DNA of 64,000 bases from Mesonia maritima (GTDB lineage Bacteria; Bacteroidota; Bacteroidia; Flavobacteriales; Flavobacteriaceae): assembly GCF_042433895.1 (NCBI RefSeq), contig NZ_JBHLUA010000005.1:1-64000 (forward strand). Reading direction: 5' to 3'. Positions 59,598-64,000 of the stretch are shown here, in pieces. The translations under genes were made by a program, and so were the position numbers. Position 1 is the first letter of the stretch. Every line of letters starts with the position of its first letter. The notes below the pieces were generated by a model. The model was not told the DNA's origin. It saw only the letters and a list, made by a program, of their open reading frames with translations, and did no database searches.

Positions 59598-61021
59598 TAA
59601 GCTTTCGCAATTTCATTCAACATTCCTCTAAAAATAAAATAATGAAACGGAAGCATACTATACCAATATAACCTACCCGAAAGTCCGCGAGGTCTAAAGG
59701 TTGCTGTTTGGTGAACAATTCCTTTTTTATCGATGCAGAATTCTAACCAAGCTTCGCCGGGAATGCGCATTTCAGCAAATAAAAGCAAACGTTTTTTTTC
59801 TTTATCGGCTAACAAGACGCGCCAAAAATCGAGCGAATCACCGGTGTTAATTCGGTTAATGTGTGTTCGTCCGCGTCGCAGACCAACACCGCCAAAAAGT
59901 TTGTCTAGAAAACCTCTAAATTTCCAAAGGGAATTGGCGTAATACCAGCCATTTCTGCCGCCAATACTCCAAATTTTTTCTAAAGATTTTTCGGGATTTT
60001 CAGCTTTTTGTTGTTGCTTATCTAACAGACATCCATGCGTGGGAACTTTTACATATTTGTTTAAATCGTTCGTAAAACGGCCACTTACTTTTGAATCTTT
60101 CCAACTGGAAACTACTTGATTTTGTTCAATTTTATCGAATGCTAATTTAATCGCTTCTGCATAAGAAATGGGATTTATCTCGAGCATTTTTTGTAATCTA
60201 TTATCTTTAGAAATCACTTCTACTTTCATACTATCGACTAAATTTGAAGCGAGTTTATACGAAGTGGAAGTCACAAAATATAACCAATAGGAAGATAATT
60301 TTGGCGATAAAAACGGAACACCTATAATATGGAGACTCAAATTCCTAATCTGTGAATATTGAAGCATCATTTTTTTATAAGTCAATACTTCGGGACCGCC
60401 GATGTCGAAATTTTCATCATAACATTTTTCATTACCTAAAACACCAGTTAAAAACTGCAATACATTTTTAATTGCGATGGGTTGCGTTTTGGTATTTACC
60501 CAACGTGGAGTTATCATAAAGGGTAATTTTTCGCAGAGATCGCGAATAATTTCAAAAGAAGAACTGCCTGAACCGACAATAATTCCGGCTTGTAAACAGG
60601 TGAGGTGAAAATTTCCTTCACTTAAAATTGTTCCTACTTTTTCGCGGGAACTTAAATGTTTAGAAGTATTATTTTCATTGATCATTCCTGTTAGGAAAAT
60701 GACTTGTTTCAAATTGAGATCTGCTACATATTCATTAAAATTTTTAGCGGCTTGCGCTTCTTTTTCATCAAAATCTGAAGTAGAAGCCGTCATCGAATGA
60801 ATTAAATAATACGCCGCATCAATATCTTTTGGTAAAATAGTTTTATCTACCGACTCTAAGAAATCAATTTCTACGATTTCAATTTCTTTTCTAACATCCT
60901 CATCTACAGAAAGTCTGTCGGCGCTTCTTACAGCGCAAACCACTTCATGATTCATTTCTAATAAAAGCGGAAGCAAACGCATTCCAATATATCCGTTAGC
61001 GCCGGTCAGTAAAATTTTCAT
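59597..61021 (-). CDS. NAD(P)-binding SDR family protein with DUF2867 C-terminal domain
   Basis: A 474-residue protein: an atypical short-chain dehydrogenase Rossmann domain with MKILLTGANGYIGMRLLPLL (residues 1-20), dinucleotide motif GANGYIG, and YYLIHSMTAS (about 71-80), followed by a DUF2867 region (about 330-474) ending HYFIFRGMLNEIAKA. Proteins of this architecture are common in marine bacteria; the substrate is unknown. It is upstream of and coupled to the BCCT gene. Confidence 0.85.
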   Translation of the reverse strand: MKILLTGANGYIGMRLLPLLLEMNHEVVCAVRSADRLSVDEDVRKEIEIVEIDFLESVDKTILPKDIDAAYYLIHSMTASTSDFDEKEAQAAKNFNEYVADLNLKQVIFLTGMINENNTSKHLSSREKVGTILSEGNFHLTCLQAGIIVGSGSSSFEIIRDLCEKLPFMITPRWVNTKTQPIAIKNVLQFLTGVLGNEKCYDENFDIGGPEVLTYKKMMLQYSQIRNLSLHIIGVPFLSPKLSSYWLYFVTSTSYKLASNLVDSMKVEVISKDNRLQKMLEINPISYAEAIKLAFDKIEQNQVVSSWKDSKVSGRFTNDLNKYVKVPTHGCLLDKQQQKAENPEKSLEKIWSIGGRNGWYYANSLWKFRGFLDKLFGGVGLRRGRTHINRINTGDSLDFWRVLLADKEKKRLLLFAEMRIPGEAWLEFCIDKKGIVHQTATFRPRGLSGRLYWYSMLPFHYFIFRGMLNEIAKA

Positions 61022-61092
61022 AACAGAATTTTACTTGAAGTTACGGTTAAAATATATATCTTTCAATACAAATTTGAAGTTTACCGCAGAAA

Positions 61093-61296
61093 ATGAAAAA
61101 TACGCTTAAAATCGCTTTACTTGTTGTTGGATTAGGTTTAATTGGCTACGGAATTTATACGGTTTTGTTTCCACATATTTCATTGAAAAATGGTTCAGAA
61201 AAAATAGCTCCGGAATATGATAATATTCAGTCGTTTTCTATGATTGCCTTTGGGATTTTGTGCTTCGTTTCCGGTTTGGCTTTTAAAAAACGCTAA
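61093..61296 (+). CDS. Small two-helix membrane protein, unknown function
   Basis: A 67-residue protein with two hydrophobic segments (about 7-27, LKIALLVVGLGLIGYGIYTVL; about 47-64, SFSMIAFGILCFVSGLAF) and a short polar loop between them. I do not recognise a family. It is transcribed opposite to both neighbours; its stop abuts the end of the convergent MarC gene (61297). The ATG is preceded by A-rich sequence suitable for Bacteroidetes translation. Confidence 0.65.
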   Translation: MKNTLKIALLVVGLGLIGYGIYTVLFPHISLKNGSEKIAPEYDNIQSFSMIAFGILCFVSGLAFKKR

Positions 61297-61944
61297 TTAA
61301 GCAAAAGCAATTCCTAAAACCGTCATTACCGAAGAACTAATATATTCGATCCCGATAGCGATAACAATAAAACCGATTATACGAGAAATCGCATTAATTC
61401 CTGAAGCACCTAAATATTTTACAATAAAATGAGCACTTTTCAGCATTAAAAAAGTAGCGATACAAACTGCGGCAATCGCGCCAACAATTACTAAACGTTC
61501 GGTAATAATTCCGTATTCTTCCTGTAAACCAATTAACAAAGAAATTGAGCCTGGTCCTGCTAACATTGGAATTGCTAATGGCGTAAGCGAAACACCATCG
61601 CGTTCTTTTACATCGTTTTTTACTTTTTCGCGATCCATTCCTTTGTGTTTATTAAACGAACCGGTAAGCAAAGCAAAACCTGAAGAAACAATAATTAATC
61701 CGCCAGCAATTCTTAAGGATTCAATGCTAATTCCAAAGAAATTTAAAATATATTTCCCAGTGAAAAAAGCGATTGATAATATTACAAACGTATTAATGGC
61801 AGCGAGCAAAGAAGTGCGCGAACGCTCGGCTGCGGGATCTTCTTTAGTTAAACCCACGAAGACAGGAACGGTTCCTAAAGGATTAATTACCGAAAATAAT
61901 GCGGCAAAAACATAAATAAATAAATCCATTTGTTTTTGCGGCAA
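61297..61944 (-). CDS. MarC family (UPF0056) membrane protein
   Basis: A 215-residue six-helix membrane protein. ALFSVINPLGTVPVFVGLT (about 15-33) and LTPLAIPMLAGPGSISLLIGL (about 120-140) are the MarC patterns; both hold the repeated NPxGxxP and AxPxLAGPG motifs. The family was once linked to multiple antibiotic resistance but its function is unclear. Confidence 0.93.
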   Translation of the reverse strand: MPQKQMDLFIYVFAALFSVINPLGTVPVFVGLTKEDPAAERSRTSLLAAINTFVILSIAFFTGKYILNFFGISIESLRIAGGLIIVSSGFALLTGSFNKHKGMDREKVKNDVKERDGVSLTPLAIPMLAGPGSISLLIGLQEEYGIITERLVIVGAIAAVCIATFLMLKSAHFIVKYLGASGINAISRIIGFIVIAIGIEYISSSVMTVLGIAFA

Positions 61945-62035
61945 ATATGATTTGAAATCTATTGCTGAAAGTAAGGTTTTGTTTAAATGAATGTTATTCG
62001 GCAGTTAAAAGAAACGCTTATAAAGGCTGAAATGT

Positions 62036-62461
62036 TTATAAATTGTTTTCTCTAGAAGTCCAATGTTCAGCTTTATAATCGAGTAACTTTTTCATGAAAT
62101 TATGAACGTTTTTTGTATCTGCTTTTATTTTAATAAAATAGTTATCGCGATAAATTGAATATTCTTCGGCCCGACCTTTGTAAAGTTTTAATTTGTAATA
62201 CGGAATTATTAAAGCGTAGGTTTCTAAAAGCGATCTAAACGTTACAATAATACCGTCGGGCCGCATTTCAATTCCGCAAGTATTAATGTATTTATCCAGA
62301 ATTAAAAGGTTATGAATTTCGATACTTGTGGTGGTAATAAAAAGTTTACCGCTACCGATTCCGTCCATTTTTATTCGTTCAACCAAGGTGAAGGCTTTAC
62401 CGACTTCAGTGTTAATTTTCTCTTTTATTTCAGCATTATTATAGGAAACATTCAGTAGCAT
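62036..62461 (-). CDS. Conserved hypothetical protein, possibly PH-like fold
   Basis: A 141-residue protein without signal peptide or membrane helix. The alternation of short strands (GSGKLFITTTSIEIHNLLIL, EMRPDGIIVTFRSLLETYALIIPYYKLKLYKG) followed by a C-terminal helix (VHNFMKKLLDYKA) would fit a PH-like barrel, but this is a guess from the strand pattern. Same strand as marC with a 91-nt gap; divergent from argS. Confidence 0.6.
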   Translation of the reverse strand: MLLNVSYNNAEIKEKINTEVGKAFTLVERIKMDGIGSGKLFITTTSIEIHNLLILDKYINTCGIEMRPDGIIVTFRSLLETYALIIPYYKLKLYKGRAEEYSIYRDNYFIKIKADTKNVHNFMKKLLDYKAEHWTSRENNL

Positions 62462-62530
62462 TTCTTTTTTTATTAAAAATAACTGTTTTCTTGAAAATAT
62501 TTGTTGAAAACCGAGCTTTTATAAGGAAAG

Positions 62531-62542
62531 CTTCCGCGGAAG
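62531..62542. promoter_or_regulatory. GC-rich 12-bp palindrome upstream of argS
   Basis: CTTCCGCGGAAG is a perfect palindrome in an otherwise AT-rich gap, 24 nt before the argS -7 box, so centred near -44. It could be a transcription factor site or a member of a chromosomal motif family. Confidence 0.4.
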
Positions 62543-62565
62543 TTAGGCAACTCTAAATTTTAAAT

Positions 62566-62573
62566 TATCTTTG
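62566..62573 (+). promoter_or_regulatory. -7 box of argS
   Basis: TATCTTTG matches TAnnTTTG and ends 19 nt before the argS ATG at 62593. No clear TTTG -33 element at 19-nt spacing. Confidence 0.5.
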
Positions 62574-62592
62574 TGCTTCAAATTTTTTAGCA

Positions 62593-64000
62593 ATGAATAT
62601 TCAAGAAATCCTTACGCAAAAAGTAAAAGAAGCCGTAGAAAAATTACATTCAGTTAGCATTGAAGAAGTAGAATTTCAAGCCACGCGCAAAGAATTTGAA
62701 GGCGATATTACCGTGGTGGTTTTCCCGATGTTGCGGCAAGTGAAAACCAATCCTGTTGCGTTGGGCGAAGCTATTGGAAATCATTTAAAAGAAAATGTAG
62801 CTGAGGTTGCAAATTTTAATGTGGTAAAAGGTTTTCTGAATATCGTATTGAGCGATGCTTATTTTCTGAAAAGTTTTAATCTTATAAAAGATGATGCTAC
62901 TTATGGAAGCGTAAAATCTGATGAAAATTCGCCAAAAATTATGGTAGAATATTCTTCGCCAAACACTAACAAACCGCTTCATTTAGGACATATAAGAAAT
63001 AATTTATTAGGTTATTCAGTAGCTGAAATTTTAAAAGCTGCCGGAAATACCGTTTACAAAACGCAAATTATTAACGATCGTGGAATTCATATTTGTAAAA
63101 GTATGTTGGCGTGGCAAAAATTTGGTGAAGGAGAAACGCCAGAATCTACAGGTTTAAAAGGAGATAAACTTGTCGGAAATTACTATGTAAAATTTGATAA
63201 AGAATATAAAACCCAAATTGAGGAATTAAAAAAGCAAGGTGTTACTGAAGATGATGCCAAGCAAGAAGCGCCTTTATTGCTAGAAGCAAAAAAAATGCTT
63301 TTGCAATGGGAAGCCGGCGATGAAGAAGTAGTTGCGCTTTGGAAAAAAATGAATCAATGGGTTTACGATGGTTTTAAAGAAACCTATCGAGAATTGGGCG
63401 TAGATTTCGACAAAAATTATTACGAAAGCAATACCTATTTATTAGGAAAAGAAGTCGTTAACGACGGACTAGAAAAAGGTGTTTTTTACCGAAAAGACGA
63501 TGGCAGCGTTTGGATAGATTTAACCGATGATGGTTTGGATGAAAAAATTGTGTTGCGTGCCGATGGAACCGCTGTTTATATGACACAAGATATCGGAACG
63601 GCTATACAACGTGTAAAAGATTTTGACATCAACGGAATGGTTTATACGGTTGGAAACGAACAAGATTATCATTTTAAAGTTTTGTTCTTAATCTTGAAAA
63701 AGTTGGGTTATGAATGGGCAAATCATCTGTATCATTTAAGTTATGGAATGGTAGATTTACCTAGTGGAAAAATGAAAAGCCGCGAAGGAACTGTAGTAGA
63801 TGCCGATGATTTGATGACTGAAATGACCCAAACTGCTAAAGAAATTTCAGAAGAATTAGGAAAACTGGAAGGCTATTCTAAAGAAGAAAAAGAAGCGCTT
63901 TATAAAACAATCGGTTTAGGAGCCTTAAAATATTATATTTTAAAAGTAGATCCTAAAAAACGCATTTTATTTAATCCAGAAGAATCGGTAGATTTTCAAG
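62593..64000 (+). CDS. argS: Arginine--tRNA ligase, 5' part (3' end outside the window)
   Basis: The reading frame from the ATG at 62593 stays open to the window end (469 codons), so the gene is truncated by the window and not by mutation. The N-terminal Add-1 domain (about 1-110) is followed by the class I HIGH motif in NTNKPLHLGHIRNNLLGYS (HLGH about 130-133), the RADGTAVYMTQDIG segment (about 329-342) and a KMSKS-like GKMKSREGTVVDADD (about 392-406). The enzyme charges tRNA-Arg. The missing part would be the anticodon-binding domain. Confidence 0.97.
   Translation, partial: MNIQEILTQKVKEAVEKLHSVSIEEVEFQATRKEFEGDITVVVFPMLRQVKTNPVALGEAIGNHLKENVAEVANFNVVKGFLNIVLSDAYFLKSFNLIKDDATYGSVKSDENSPKIMVEYSSPNTNKPLHLGHIRNNLLGYSVAEILKAAGNTVYKTQIINDRGIHICKSMLAWQKFGEGETPESTGLKGDKLVGNYYVKFDKEYKTQIEELKKQGVTEDDAKQEAPLLLEAKKMLLQWEAGDEEVVALWKKMNQWVYDGFKETYRELGVDFDKNYYESNTYLLGKEVVNDGLEKGVFYRKDDGSVWIDLTDDGLDEKIVLRADGTAVYMTQDIGTAIQRVKDFDINGMVYTVGNEQDYHFKVLFLILKKLGYEWANHLYHLSYGMVDLPSGKMKSREGTVVDADDLMTEMTQTAKEISEELGKLEGYSKEEKEALYKTIGLGALKYYILKVDPKKRILFNPEESVDFQ

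Noticed and set aside
62785..62982. Minus-strand reading frame at the start of argS
   Set aside because: argS runs through this region with intact motifs; the antisense frame looks like random AT-rich coding.

Overview
The window is a 64 kb piece of chromosome from a low-GC member of the Bacteroidetes, most likely a marine or halotolerant Flavobacteriaceae (Gramella, Salegentibacter or Mesonia-like; genus not fixed by the sequence). The evidence is a SusC/SusD pair without Sus glycosidases, a secreted subtilase with a type IX secretion sorting domain, promoters of the TTTG-N19-TAnnTTTG type, the near absence of Shine-Dalgarno sequences, a BCCT osmolyte transporter, and the rpsJ-at-the-end-of-str arrangement of ribosomal genes. 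I see no prophage, integrase, insertion sequence, CRISPR array or tRNA gene.

Layout. 1-126: 3' end of a 5S rRNA (end of an rRNA operon) and its terminator. 203-3214: sugar aminotransferase, nitroreductase, a fumarylacetoacetate hydrolase-family protein and a DUF456 membrane protein. 3254-6891: a BlaI repressor with three clear operator dyads, an M56 (BlaR1-type) membrane peptidase whose sensor part is a TonB-type C-terminal domain, a TPR protein and a lipoprotein resembling that same TonB-type domain. 6878-11681: ruvC, ferritin, a repeat element, an M3 peptidase and a surface protein. 11804-15917: a purine block, purK and purE on the minus strand and hpt, adk and obg on the plus strand, divergent around a compact structured-RNA candidate. 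15989-25463: envelope, cell-wall recycling and repair genes (mpl, radC, rarA, rhomboid, rlmB). 25530-32913: a SusC/SusD/lipoprotein/subtilase locus that looks like a peptide-acquisition system. 33034-34737: a BamA/TamA-like outer-membrane protein.

34922-52030 is one continuous ribosomal block: str (rpsL, rpsG, fusA, rpsJ), then, after a terminator-like leader, S10-spc (rplC to secY, infA) and alpha (rpmJ to rplQ). adk and map are missing from their frequent place near secY; adk sits beside hpt. Four intergenic leaders in this block (before rplC, rpsH, rpsD and rplQ) contain hairpins, and in three of them the hairpin ends exactly 14 nt before the start codon. These are the best candidates here for undescribed autoregulatory RNA.

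52125-64000: carA, eno, gltA, two guanidino-group-modifying enzymes (DDAH-like and CtlX-like), a BCCT transporter coupled to an SDR/DUF2867 protein, a MarC protein, two small unknowns and the start of argS, cut by the window end. carA, the two amidinohydrolases and argS give this end an arginine/citrulline flavour, but they are not one operon.

The most interesting signals are regulatory: the BlaI operator array, the ribosomal leader hairpins, the purine-flanked RNA element, and four genes whose -7 promoter box lies 4-5 nt from the start codon, implying leaderless mRNAs. I did not find a clearly new defence or mobile system.
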